A DNA stretch of 56,988 nt from Bimuria novae-zelandiae CBS 107.79 (GCA_010015655.1 ML976698.1:1-56988), one strand, 5' to 3'; counted from the stretch's first letter, positions 1 to 11,474 are shown. The notes: a model not told the origin generated them from the sequence alone. Translations and numbers: made by a program.

Positions 1-113
1 CCCAGATAGGCATAGTACTCTCAACAGAGTGAGTAGCAATCATGCGAGGGTAGGAGTATCCATCTCAGAGGGTAAGAGCCATAAACCGTGACAATATCTG
101 ATCATTTCCGTCT

Positions 114-1081
114 TTGTCGCTTTTTTCTGCCAGTTTTTTTCATCATGGTTCGATTGTTACTGTTTCTGGTGTTGCGCTTGCGCTGGCTCCTAGTATTCGC
201 GCTCACACTGTTCCTCTCGCCCATGGCATGTCGCAATTGACCCAGTGGGACCTGGCCAAGACTGCTCTATTGGATAACTTCGATGCTCTCACCGCAGACC
301 CGTCTCGCATTCCCCCGATCGTCAAAGGAACTGCTACGCGATGGGAGGCCGGGAAATACCCCCAGAACTGTTACGACAAGGCCAGAGAGGCCATCAGTGA
401 CGAAGACGCCCGCCCAAAATGCGAGCTTCGCGATCTTGAGATTTATGACGTAACATATGAGGACTGCCCTTCTGGTCGTGACCCTTGGGACTTGTGCCGA
501 TGCTCGAATGCTGAGCTCAGCCTCCAAGACACCATCGATGGAATGGGCACTGTTCCACCGGGTGCTCGCAGTTATGTCCTCCACATCATCACTATGAACG
601 GTTTCGGCGGAGGAGGCGGTTACTCAGACAGCAACTCCATCTTCTGCGGCGGGCTCCGTCCAAAACCTGGTTTTCCCACGAAAGCATGCACTGCAACGAC
701 CGAGATGGCTTCGCTTTCTCAAACGGAGACGTCTTCAACAACGCCATCAATGCCGACTCTTGCGTGCCCGACGGCTATGCAAAAAACAACCCCACCGAGG
801 ACTTTGCTCAGGTGGGAACATACCCCAACTACGACATCAACGGTCATCCCATCCACTACACTGGCAAAGATGCGGCTTGCATGGGTAACCAGTTGAACGC
901 TGCGCGCGACTACCTTGCGGAGCGTCTTGACAAGAACGGAGCTTGCTTCAATGCTCCGGGCACTGATGGCATCGTGAATGGCAAGAGAGACACTAGACGT
1001 AACATCATAGAGAGTGACCCGAACTCCTCCTACGAGAAGCTTCTGCCTCACACTCCCTACGCTCACAGCGAATTCTGTTGA
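114..1081 (+). pseudogene. Con-13-like secreted HExxH protein, frameshifted relic
   Basis: Two overlapping frames together encode one protein. The first runs from about 114 to 650 and contains a CRCSNAELSL-type Cys-rich stretch and a PPGARSYVLHIITMNG segment. The second runs from about 653 to the TGA at 1079-1081 and begins with FSHESMHCNDRDGF, which contains a zinc-peptidase-like HExxH (HESMH, around 677-691), followed by DSCVPDGYA and EDFAQV. The order resembles, from memory, fungal conidiation-specific protein 13 and related secreted metalloprotease-like proteins. The switch near 645-660 needs a one-base shift; I found no GT-AG pair of usable length and phase. The first frame has no in-frame ATG and opens directly after a TGA at 99-101, although a hydrophobic signal-like stretch (VSGVALALAPS) is present. 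The element at 1393-1529 and the AT island at 1805-2435 follow. I infer a pseudogene, but a sequencing error is possible. Confidence 0.55.
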
Positions 1082-1392
1082 AAATGCCCAGGGCTGCGTG
1101 TGTGGGACTGGTTTCACTTCTTCCCTTTTCTCGGACAGATACCGCCTTTTAGAAAATGGATATGAGTTCTACTTCGAGCACTACTTGAAAACATTGCAGA
1201 GGGTGAGAGTTTGGACCGAATATCGCTGCGATTTTTGAGCGCTTAATGATCCAGGATGTCTTTGGATACTCGGCTCATCTTGGAGAGCGTGTACAGTTAC
1301 TGAAGAACAACATTGTTTACCGTGTAGTGCTGATCCAAGTCGTACGGGGTTGAGTTATGAACCAGATAGGCGGTTTCAGGTCCGGTGGTTCC
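1082..1392. other. Intergenic, no gene seen
   Basis: Short unsupported reading frames only. The stretch separates the broken con-13-like gene from the inverted-repeat element. Confidence 0.5.
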
Positions 1393-1529
1393 GCGGCTTA
1401 GCGGCCGCTCTAAAGTTAACGAATTATTTAGAACACCTATCAACTCAAGGGGAATCCAAGGAGAATCCATGGAGAATCCAAGGAGACAAGGCTTTTATTT
1501 TGTACACTTTAGAGCGGCCGCTAAGCCGC
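1393..1529. mobile_element. MITE-like element with 24-bp perfect terminal inverted repeats
   Basis: Positions 1393-1416 (GCGGCTTAGCGGCCGCTCTA then AAGT) are the exact reverse complement of 1506-1529. Each arm contains the palindrome GCGGCCGC. Weaker complementarity continues outward on both sides (GTGG..C), so the true ends may lie several bases further out. The interior has no coding capacity but holds three 11-bp tandem copies of GAATCCA[A/T]GGA at 1452-1484. I see no clear target-site duplication. Size, non-coding interior and exact inverted ends fit a miniature inverted-repeat element; the family is not identified. Confidence 0.65.
1452..1484 (+). repeat. Three 11-bp tandem repeats inside the inverted-repeat element
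   Basis: GAATCCAAGGA, GAATCCATGGA and GAATCCAAGGA follow each other without a gap, with one difference in the middle copy. Confidence 0.85.
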
Positions 1530-1804
1530 CGGCCCACGACCCACCATAGGGGTTAAGTGCACGTTTTGCGAACGCTATCTCTGCACACGGCTTGGACGTA
1601 CTGCAGAATACAATTACCAGCTTACAGGATAGTGATAGAGATAACGAGGAAAGATGCAGCCGATATGGTTCAGTGGGGGGTTACGTGTCGTATCATTGTG
1701 TGCTGCGGATATAGAGCCTCCCATTTCGACATGCGTCGTATTTGTGCATTCCGGTCTTCTCTGAGCGCAGTAGCGGCTCATTGTTCTTCGTTGTGTCACC
1801 CTTA

Positions 1805-2435
1805 GCTAACACCTTAACACACTAATATATAAATGCCTTTCCTAACACTACTGGCTCCTTAATTTATTCTACTCATATACACCTATTTTCTGCTTACCCT
1901 TTTATAAAATAAATATATTTAGTAGAAACGTTTTCCTTCTAATTTATTTTTCTGTATAATTTTTATACCTTTTATAGTATAAGTTAGCTACCTTTATAGA
2001 CTTTTATAATACTTATTATATTTAGCTTATTACCTACGACTTAAATAGCTTTTTATATACTTATCTTAATTACTGTCTCTTTATTAAGACCCCCAAATAT
2101 ACCCTTAAGGCCTCTAAAATACCTTATTTTGCCTATATTAAGTTAGGATTTATTATATTTTTATAGTTACTATAGTATATTTTTATTGAAATATTTAGTA
2201 ATACTCCTTTAATAAAGTAAGATAAGCTATTATAATGATTACATATACCTAATATAAAAGATTTACTTTTAATAAAATTATTTATACTTACATAGAAAAT
2301 AGTGCTATATTTATTTTAAAATTAGTTAAGTCTAAGATAGAAGTAGATATATATATATCTTAGGTAGAATAAATACAATCTGCTGTAGGCTACCTCTAAA
2401 AATACCTTTTTGCTACGGTTATTCTATAGATAATG
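1805..2435. repeat. AT-rich island, probably RIP-degraded repeat
   Basis: Composition changes abruptly near 1805 and returns near 2435. Inside, TA dinucleotides dominate (TTATAG, CTATAA and TATATT recur) and all frames contain frequent stops. The texture matches the mutated body of the transposase at 46.7-48.0 kb, which suggests the same C-to-T/G-to-A process acting on a repeat. No transposon family can be recognised. Confidence 0.65.
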
Positions 2436-2904
2436 TTGCGATATGACACGCTACTGATTTTGTCTGCCAAGGCAGTGACATTATCTGCGACCATAGTCTG
2501 TGACGATGGAGTCAACCTGCTCTTCATCGCTGACCAATGGATCTAGACCCGGGTGGCATCCCGCCGTAGCTGGCTGCATGGCTGGGCCCGGCGATCTCAT
2601 GTATTGACGAGTCAACATCTCTTATCTCGGAGCACCCTCCGCAGTGGCCTACGGGAGCGCCTACTCCCGATGTTGTGCCTAACCTGGCCCGCAACATAAG
2701 ATGGCAAGTGAAGCGAAAGAATCACGGCGATGCGGACACGAGAACATCGAATTTTGATTCGGAGTTTCTTAAATCTCATGCTATATCTTGATCTCGATAC
2801 GATAGCAACTGGCTAATGACCTTAGCAGTAGTGCCGCTCGCAACCAGCAGATAATTTACCGGTACCCCGTCCTGGAAATTTGAAAGAAAACTTCCTGTAC
2901 AAGC
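2436..2904. other. Intergenic, upstream of the rhodopsin-domain gene
   Basis: Base composition is normal again. No reading frame or RNA is recognisable; this presumably includes the promoter of the gene starting at 2905. Confidence 0.5.
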
Positions 2905-4425
2905 ATGGCTCCGGTCAAGGGTGAACACTTTTTGCCTGAAGTATGGGCTTTGTTCTCGCTAGGGTCCTTGTGGGTTGTGATGCGCTTTGCCGTCAGAATA
3001 CGCATATTCGGTATCTACGGACTGCAGATTGACGATGGCTTTGCTTTCGTAGCCTTGTTTGCCTTCGCGATCGTCATTGCCGGCATCCACTGCACATATT
3101 ACACGGCGACGAACATCGATTACGCACCGGACGAAGTATGGGCTCTGACGCCTGCAAAAGTCAAGCAGGTGGAGTGGGGTACTAAGTTCTATGTCATTAC
3201 CTGGTATGCGTAGTAAGTAGTATGCGAAAACTCACGTGAAGTCTAGGCCAATGCTGACAGAGCTTAGTATCACAATGGCAAGTCCCCTGGAAACAGAGTG
3301 AAGGCATGGTAGTGGCGCATGATCAAGAATCAAACGCCGTGCCTTGCTACGGAGATGTAGACTGACCTTTTACCTTTGGGTTCCGCAGGTATTCAGTCTC
3401 AAAGCGATTGTTATCATCCTCTATCGACGTCTTGCATTCGGCTCATGGCAGAAGAAATTGCTGAAGTTCACCATCGTCCTATGCATCTGCGGCTTCACCG
3501 CGACAACGCTCCTACTCACTCTGTTGTGTTTGCCCTTTAAAAAGAGATTTCAGGTCCAGCCATTGCCAGACAAAAACTGTACGGCGTCGCCATATGCCTT
3601 TATTGTGCTGAGCTGCTTCAACGCGGTTACAGATGCGTTGCTTTTGGCTATCCCCGTACCTCTTCTGTGGACTCTAAGGATTCCACTATGTAAGCGTTGT
3701 ATGGTGTTTCTCCTTCTCTCCTCGGGTATCTTTGTGTTGGCTGCATGCGTCACTCGCGTCTCGTTAACAGTTGTTCCAAATATCACTGTTCGCATCATCG
3801 CGCGTTGGGGAACACGTGAGCTGTCCATTGCTATGGTAGCTGTCAACTCAGCCAGCCTCCGCCCAAGTAAGGCTCTGCTCATCTGATTCACCTCATGCTG
3901 ACTTGACACCCAGTGTTTCGCAAATCTTTCTGGGTACACCAAGAAGCTGCTCTCCCCCGAGGTCATCCTCAACAGAAATGCAATCCGTACGTATTAGCCT
4001 CGGCGCACCGTGCTGGACAAGCATTGGCGAGAGGTCACTATCGCAACGGCGACCTCAATTCTACATCGGTGGGACAGTCCACACTCGAGCGTTTCGCCCA
4101 TTCACAAGCAAGCACTGTGTCTGAGGTCGACGAACTACCGGCACCGCCACGAACTTATCGGCCTCACACCTCGAGGCGGCGACGCTTCCTCGACTCGCTA
4201 GGTAGCTTTGGCAGTAATGTCATTCGAAGCGTCGTTAGGAGTGAAAAGCACGTTCGTGCGATACCTACACAGAGTGTATGTGCGATGGCAGGAAACGCAG
4301 CGAATGCGGAAGGAACATGGGCGATGGATATAGAGAAGAGAAAGAGTGAGAGTGAAATGGCGAGGCGTGTGACGGCAGACAGCGTGGTTACAAATGCTGC
4401 AAAGCCAGCCCTGGCCACAGTTTAA
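2905..4425 (+). CDS. Fungal rhodopsin-domain (Pth11-like) integral membrane protein
   Basis: Proposed exons are 2905-3212, 3268-3277, 3389-3866 and 3914-4425, giving 435 codons. Hydrophobic segments appear in the order expected for the fungal rhodopsin-like domain (PF20684 type): EVWALFSLGSLWVVMRFAV, a second after QIDDGF, a third across the joined YAYITMVFSLKAIVIILYRR, then LLKFTIVLCICGF, FIVLSCFNAVTDALLLAIPV and VFLLLSSGIFVLAA. The SLRPMFRKSFW junction fits family members. The polar C-terminal tail of about 170 residues is probably cytoplasmic. The exon carrying YITM is only 10 nt long, and the intron after it (3278-3388) starts with GC (GCAAGT). Without this micro-exon the frames do not join. 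Ligand and function are unknown; such proteins are usually plasma-membrane sensors or orphans. Confidence 0.75.
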
Positions 4426-6454
4426 GGGACACTGTTTGACATACGGGCAGTAAAGGAAGCTACTGAACAGTGACCCAAAATAAATCCGCAATACCAAACA
4501 TTCTTCATCCTTCAGTAGCCAGTATCGATCAGCCTTGTTTGCTACAGCGCACACAACGCTGCTCATTGCGCAAGTTCAGATGCTACCAAAGCGATGCGAA
4601 TGAATGCCATGGGAAAGCGCTTATAAAGCCCCACCAGCATTCCACACTCTTACTACGCACACTTCTCTACCAGAGCACTAAAAACACCAAAGTCATCACA
4701 CATGTGCTGCACACTCCGGTCGCTCGTAAAATCTTCCACAAACGCCCCTGGTCTCATCAAGAGAGGACACGATCTTCGCCATGTCCTGGGCTACCTTTCT
4801 CCCTCCAATCATTATCCCAAATTCACTTCCAATACGAGTAATGCGGAGCTTTTTGACCAGTACATGAAAAAATTGCAAAGGACTCCGAAATGTTTTGCGA
4901 GGCTAAGATCTCTCAACTTTTAAACCAAAAGTGCAGGGAGGAAACTGATGGACTGTGCCGCTTCCACCCCGAAAATCCAAAACCTAAAACCCTATCTTAA
5001 ATGTTGTCCGACGATCGTGGACGCGACCTCACGGATCAAAAATGTTCGCCCGGCCGATCTATGTTCTGCTCCTCTTCGGCTCCTACTAAAATATGGTTAG
5101 CATAAGGAAGAATTACGGAATGGCGACCAGGAATGGAAATTCTACTTCGTCCAAAGACGGCGTCGCTAGTCTCATGTGGATCGTGCGACTTCCTCTCCAG
5201 AAAATCAAAGGAAACCGTTAACAATGCATGTGGTCTGCTCTGGATTTGTCTGACTATAAATGGCTGCAGTTGCATCCATGCAAAGAAGCCCTGCCGTTTT
5301 ATAAAACTGTCACGCAACCGAACATGTTGGAACGATACTCTCATACTCTAACTTCGACTCGCCAGACCTCTGAGTAAAACCATCTACGACCAGCCTATGG
5401 AGAGAACCTTGTGCGGAAACTCAAAAAGCAAGTGCCCCATCCCATGTGTGCTCAAGTTGCCAGACAAAAATACTCCAGACCTGCCTCTTCTTCGAAAAAC
5501 ACCTATCTGATCCTGCATGTGGCGCACCACTGCCGGACCAAAAGGACGCCACGCCACGCCTCAACCATGTGCCGTCGAGCAGAACGAGACACACGACATC
5601 ATCTTGTGACATTCTTTCGGTTCAAAAGACCTAGTTCCCAATGCCGTATGCGAATGGTAGCATGACCGACTACAAAAGCTATTTATATCAATTTATGGAT
5701 TTCCGAGTTCTCAGAGGTGCACGATTCGTCTTGCGAGATGTCTGATCAAAAGCGAACGACTGCACGTCAAATCTTCATGCGCAGCGCTTTGTGCGCTGGT
5801 CAAGATGTCTGGAATCGATGCCGTGTGTACGGTCACAAAGTGTTGGGAAAGTTATTCTATGCTTCGCAGTCTTGCAATTGTGCACGAATTGAGGATAGCA
5901 ACGCATTATGCGGGCGGCGGGTCAGAGTGTTGTCCAAAGCGTCTGAAACTTTGGTCACGAAGTCCTATGTGGTCGTTGGATTTTTAGGAGAGATGAACAG
6001 AAAAGCTTCCAGCGTCCACCATATGCGGAGAGAATTCGTCCCTCGACATTATAGACTAGAAGCGACGGACCATTCTCTTGCCTACATCCCCAATGATGGC
6101 GAGCATCAGCAGTGACGGAAGCCAGACTGTAAATCGAAGATGATGTGTGTGGGATTTAACCTCCCAATCATATGATTCGTCGCACCTCGGGGTGCTGTGT
6201 GGTATCTAGCTAATACATAACGTGAACCTCGGGGCTGCACCTGAACGCCAGCCCCTCCCATACTCAAAACTTTTGTTGTCATCGAAAAAAAGAAGAATAA
6301 GAAGAAGAAATAGAAGATGCAGCGCTGTGCTCAAAATAGCCACTGTGCCCCACAGGACGAGCTAACGCCGGGAAAACGTATCTTTATCTTGAAAGCGCCG
6401 GAACTATTGTGCAATAGCCGTGAAGCGAAGCATGAGGCATTAAAAACATATCGC
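4426..6454. other. 2-kb intergenic stretch with no supported gene
   Basis: Several reading frames of 60-132 codons occur (the longest at 5717-6115), but none has a recognisable motif or plausible splice partners. A purine-only tract rich in GAA lies at about 6284-6318. I see no tRNA. Confidence 0.5.
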
Positions 6455-7463
6455 TCAACGCGGTGTCGAAGCCAGCAACCGACCCAGACTCCCGTTGGCC
6501 GGCGACGAAGACGTGATCGGCGACTTTGCATACGTGATCTCGCCCTCGGTGGTGCTTAGAGACGTTACAGTTCGCGCGCCGCTTCTCACCAAATAAGGTT
6601 TCGGACTCGACGGCGCGGTTGCAGGGTAGGTGAGTGGTGTGACAAGATCAATGGACTTGTGGGAATAACTCGAGCTGTGCGGGTTCGTCCTTGGCGGTAG
6701 CGGCCTAGTCGACGGGGTATATGGAAGCGAATAGCTAAAAGACGACGCCGGGGTATGCGAAAGCGAAGGCGCAGCACTGAAATTAACATGCGAAGTCGAT
6801 GCGCGACTATAATGAGGGCGGCGAGGGCGGATGGTGGCGGTCATATCGGTTGAATAAGATGATTGATGATATTGGCGCAAGTAGCGTGAGGCCTCCTTCT
6901 CGTCGCCGGAGCCAACGTTATCGTCCGAAGAGAGTTCGGAAAAGGCGCATGATGAGCGGTTGGAGCGGAGTTGGGTGGGAGAGCGAGGTGGGACGATGTC
7001 TCGAAAGTGCAGATCTTCGAAGGAGAAGTTGGAAAATTGGGAGAAGGGTGTTAGAGGCGGAGATTGGTCGGACAGAAAGATGAACTCCTTCTCGGTGTCT
7101 TTCTTGCGGCAGCTTGAAGACTGTCAGCACAAGATTACATCTTCATGGGCATGTTTAAGACGCACCTCTCTGAGCAGTAAAGGACAGAGTTGCAGGGGAC
7201 AATAATTTGTTTTTCGCAAGTAGCACTGTCAACTGTTAGCTACACCGCCTAACGATCAGGTACATGGATGAGTCATACCAAAACTGCAAGAAGCTCGTGG
7301 CCATGAGATCGTCGTCGTCGGGCTCCTCTTCCTTCTTATGGACAGCTTTCTTACTTGCACCGTAAGAGTTGGTGCGTTTGGACAGCGGCGCAGGCTTCAA
7401 TGGCCGTGCGTGGGCCGGCAAGGGCCTTTTAGAGTAAGACGTATAACGAGTATGAGTGGCCAT
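6455..7463 (-). CDS. ECL1-family zinc-binding protein (life-span regulatory factor family)
   Basis: Exons on the minus strand are 7463-7279, 7225-7166 and 7112-6455, with two 53-nt introns, giving 300 residues. Splicing restores CATCEKQIIVPCNSVLYCSE followed by SCRKKD at residues 62-86. This cysteine pattern (C62, C65, C73, C79, C83) is the core of the ECL1/2/3 family (PF12855), whose fission-yeast members extend chronological life span and are linked to zinc limitation and stress. The N-terminus is basic with an acidic patch (EEEPDDDD). The long C-terminal half is Ser/Pro/Thr-rich with segments such as SPPLTPFSQFSNFSFEDLHF, probably disordered. The second intron uses the acceptor TCTTCAAG; the nearer CAG would destroy the cysteine motif. 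The start is the ATG at 7463. The domain call is firm; the role is inferred from the family. Confidence 0.85.
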
Positions 7464-9022
7464 CGGGGTGTTGGAAAGACGGTGAGCTTTTTAATCCTCC
7501 TACGGCGTCCCTGGATAGCCACGCACGGTGCGCAGTGAGATTGACAGCGTACTGGTCAAAGGCCGGCAGCCGTATTGAATCTTGTCTAGTGAAAGTAATA
7601 GCGGATAGGCGGTGACACAGTCGCCGCAGCTACTATGACGACGCTGAGGGCTTTGTCTGGGATTCTTATCGCGATATCTGTGAGCCGAAACGGGTTAAGC
7701 CAGGAACGGGTTGGGTTGGATTGAGGCCACGCTTCACTTCATGCACCAAGCAAAGCAATTTCTGAAACAATAGTCGGGGCACGACGTTGACACAACAAAA
7801 GGCTTTGTCGGGCAGAAGGTGGAGTTGTGTCGATAAACTTACGGCGGCTGATAAGAGTGCGACGTCGGATCGTGGAATTGATTGTGGACACGGCAGCTGT
7901 TGCGTCGGGCCACAGATCGGCGACCAGGGGTGCTGTGATAAGCTGAATCGATAAACAAAGGAGAGCCGAGCGATGCCTGCGCGTCCTCGGTTGGCAGCGG
8001 GTATCTAAATGGGTCAACCGTTAGAAACGACGCACAAAACAGTGAACAACGTACCTGAAGAGGCGGAGAGATAACAGCCCAGCGGTGGAACAGGGGCCGC
8101 GGGCGTAAAATATATGCGCTCCCGCTGTCGGTAGTGGTGATGCTATTTCGAGCGCCGCTGGAGGGATGGTTCAATATTGCGAATTCGATCACACCTCGCC
8201 GGTCATCAAGCACATCATCGAAGAGAAGAATCCGCCAACACCGCCGTCTTATACTATGGTCGTTCCCCACTTGCACCCACCAAGGTACTGGCCTAGAACT
8301 ATTAGCAAAGTGGATTGCCCCCGATGTATCGACTGAGGCTGCACAATCGGCTGCTATCCGCGTGTGCCTGACCATCATCGTGTTTGGGGGCATGAGGGCT
8401 TTACCCATCGCGCGAATCGGATCCTCTATCGCGCCACGGGCACTATTCCGAACCATTCGGATCCACGTCGTGCGGCGTGGTTGCGCGGTTGCGGGGGGTA
8501 ATTCTGGATTTCAGTATTCGACGCTATGGATGCTGGCAACCGGTAGTGGAAACATGTGTGCCAACATATTCTCCCATCTACCTCTTCACGCACCACCGGA
8601 CGCGTACTCGCACCCATTACGGTAATCCGATGCTGCTCGTACTTTAGGTAATAGATCCACGTCGTCTACGCATTGTACGTCAGGAATGTGCTCACCACGC
8701 AGCGTGCTACAAACTTTCGCTTTGCGGGGTAGACACGGCGCAGGAGGCAGGAGAACCCCCCGCAATCTAGCGAGCGTTTTCTTCCTGCAAGCACCGCACG
8801 ATAGTGTTGAGCTCCATTCACGAGCTAGGCAGCGAAATATCCAATTCTCGGCCAATGGCCGCTTGTATTCAGCCCACTCGGTGCTCCGCTCGCGAAGGAT
8901 CCTAACAACGAAAGATTAAAGCGCTTGAGAGCAACAATCCGACCAAATAAATGTTCCACGATATCACCGAGTGAACGCACTCAAAGCTGCCACGTGTTGG
9001 CGAATGCATGTCTGCGAGGCGG
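7464..9022. other. 1.56-kb stretch with no supported gene, upstream of the ECL1-like gene
   Basis: The longest frame is 205 codons on the minus strand (7839-8456). It overlaps frames of similar length in other registers and shows no motif. This may be promoter and leader of the ECL1-like gene together with the 3' flank of EFM3. Confidence 0.4.
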
Positions 9023-10598
9023 TCAGAAAGCGAACGGATCCCTCGCCGTGTGCACTCTCGTTATTCGCCAGATCTGAATTGGAGTCGCTGTGGGATAGAA
9101 GGGTCCTTCCTGGAGATGCTCTGGCACTGGTGCGAAATCGATTTGCTCCAGCGTGAAGCGGTTTCGCCCTACCCCACAGAAATTAGCAACAGCTCACCAC
9201 ACGTCGCAGGATGATGTATTTGTGGGGAGACCCACTACACGTGTTCAAGAAGGTCTCGAACGTCTGCTCGTTCCGTATCGTTGCTGCGACTAGGATTTGG
9301 AGAGCAGGATTCAGCTCAAAGAATTCCCGCATTGACGAAACTAGTGCAGGAATCACGATCTTGTCGTATGTCTGCGAATAATTGCTGGTTCAGTGATGTT
9401 CGCAAGTGCTGAGAGCTGACCTACCACATCCGCGCCTAGAAGGACGTCCGGCACGTCCATCCCAAAGTCCTCTGAGAACGTGGTTGCATTCAAAGGTCGT
9501 CCCCACCGCAACGCAGCAGTGCTTACAGTTACCTGAGATGCATCAAGCTGGTTGAGGAAGATGTTCGTTTTGATCGCGTCTACGACGGCTTCGTCACTGT
9601 CTGTGGCCACCATCCCAGATACACCGAGATGCTTTGCGCAGAGTATGGACAGCATACCAGTGCCAGCACCGAGTTCGAAGATTCGTTTCCTACAGACAGC
9701 TGCATTGCCACGATCGGAGCAGAGGAATTGCCCGAGGAGCAATGCAGCTTCCCATGTACGCAAGCCGGTGGTCCCAGCGGAGGAGATTACAGAGTGGGAC
9801 TCGTGTAGTGTCACCGAGAAGTCCTGTGGATCAGCCTCGTCGATAGTATGACGTGGATAAGCATAGGTCACGTAAGCTTTCTGTTGAGCGGATTCAGCTT
9901 CAGACAGAGTATTCCCACTTAATGAAGATGAGAGAGCCATCATGAGATTGTCAGATATTTCCTATCCACAGATATTACGCTGGTTAGTAAATGTGGTATT
10001 CCATGTGGGGATAGAAGTTTCGTAGGTTGGATCCAGTATGATGCCAGAGCAGCAGCGTGAAAGCACAGTGGACGAGAAATAAATCAGGCACATTTTCGGT
10101 AACTGCAGGAGACCTTTGTTGCTGTACTGTCCGAGGAGAAGAAGACAATGGCAAAACGAGCGCCGTTTTTCTGTCCGATTTCTGATACGGTGTCGCAAAC
10201 GCAGTTGTTGAAAGACCACCCCGAGGTAACACAGCGAAGGCATCGGAGCGAATGGTGTGAACTGTTTCCCTACCCACTGCACAATCTGACTGCTGCCCGG
10301 CACTATCCTGGATTCATGTGTACGGGCAGACGAAAGGAAATGGATAGGTGAATCGTACATCCTCTTCCGGATCATCAATAGCATCCTCAAGTTTGGAGAT
10401 CAACATCTTGAGCACTCTTAGGCGATATCGGCCAGGAGGCATCTTTTCCGAATCGAAGAGATGTCTATAAACCCAGGACTGTACTTCAGGAGCCTTGAGA
10501 GCACTGCCTTCCGGCCAGTGCAGTTGTGCGGGGTCGACAAGCTGGAAGTATTGCCGGCGAAATACAGCCAGCTTTGCCAACACACCCTGCTCAAACAT
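9023..10598 (-). CDS. EFM3: eEF2 protein-lysine N-methyltransferase (EFM3/FAM86 family)
   Basis: Exons on the minus strand are 10598-10359, 9961-9425, 9371-9236 and 9168-9023, giving about 352 residues. The N-terminal part (FRRQYFQLVDP, PPGRYRLRVLKMLI) matches the FAM86 N-terminal region. The SAM-binding core has SSAGTTGLRTWEAA, then motif I FELGAGTGMLSILCAKHLG (about residues 175-193) and, across the second intron, GADV joined to TYDKIVIPALV. The C-terminus GPFYPTATPIQIW is typical of the family. The enzyme methylates a lysine of translation elongation factor 2 in the cytosol. The third donor could be at 9238 or three bases later at 9235; the latter gives NTCRRNRF, which looks better. The first intron is 397 nt, unusually long here. 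The ATG at 10598 is chosen because it directly precedes the conserved region. It is divergent from the eS24 gene, 351 bp away. Confidence 0.88.
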
Positions 10599-10949
10599 GG
10601 TAGACGTTGCGTAGTATTCGGCGAAGCACTGATAATTGCTGTTCTCCAACTCGAGGGCGCCGCGCAGTATCTTGTGGAATGTGTGTGGTTGTCGAGGGGG
10701 CTTTCGGGGATACGAGTCGCGCGAAACCCAACTAGGCATGCTAAGCGAGAAGCGCCAAGACACACTCAAGGTCAATTTCGAACCACATAGCCGAACTTCT
10801 CACGTTGACGATATCCTGCGCCAACAGCACCCACCTCACCACTAACAGAGCAGGATCGATATCCGTTCAGTACGTTTCCTACCGCTCTCGGTCACCAATT
10901 CACACGGAATATCCTCTGACAGCGCGCAGATCGGCACAGCTCGTCCAAT
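10599..10949. promoter_or_regulatory. Shared divergent promoter region of EFM3 and RPS24
   Basis: The 351 bp between the two start codons must hold both promoters and 5' leaders. No specific factor site was recognised with confidence. Both products serve the translation machinery, so joint control is possible but inferred. Confidence 0.5.
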
Positions 10950-11474
10950 ATGGCTGATTCCCAGGTCACCTTGCGCACGCGCAAGTTCATCCACAACCCC
11001 CTCCTCGGCCGCCGTCAGATGGTCGTGTAAGTGCAGGACGCCGGATGCGATACAATATCAGAGCGGGGTAATCTAATGCGCACGCAGCGACGTCCTCCAC
11101 CCCAACCGCCCCAACGTCTCCAAGGACGAACTCCGCGGCAAGCTCGGCGAGCTCTACAAGGCTAAGAAGGACGATGTTTCCGTCTTCGGCTTCAAGACAC
11201 ACTTTGGTGGTGGCAAGAGCACCGGCTTCGCCCTCATTTACGACAGCGCCGAGGCCATGAAGAAGTTCGAGCCCCACTACAGGCTGGTGCGGTACGGCAT
11301 GGCATCCAAGATCGAGAAGGCTAGCAGGCAGCAGCGTACGTACACACATACAACGGCTAGGCGATATACACTTAGGCGGCATACTGACGGGACACAGGCA
11401 AGCAACGCAAGAACCGGTCGAAGGAGTTCCGGGGTACGGCCAAGACCAAGGGTGGCGACAAGAAGAAGAAATAA
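10950..11474 (+). CDS. RPS24: 40S ribosomal protein eS24
   Basis: Exons are 10950-11026, 11088-11335 and 11398-11474, with introns of 61 and 62 nt, giving 133 residues, the normal size. The sequence is unmistakable: [20 protein letters not shown], then [45 protein letters not shown] and a lysine/arginine-rich end with [10 protein letters not shown]. Donors are GTAAGT and GTACGT, and both acceptors are CAG. The first intron lies early in the coding region, as in many fungal ribosomal protein genes. The protein is part of the small ribosomal subunit. No anomaly was seen. Confidence 0.97.

Noticed and set aside
5717..6115. 132-codon plus-strand frame
   Set aside because: No motif and no supporting context; similar frames occur by chance in the surrounding 2 kb.
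7839..8456. 205-codon minus-strand frame
   Set aside because: No domain, overlapping frames in other registers and no splice partners; composition is not convincing.
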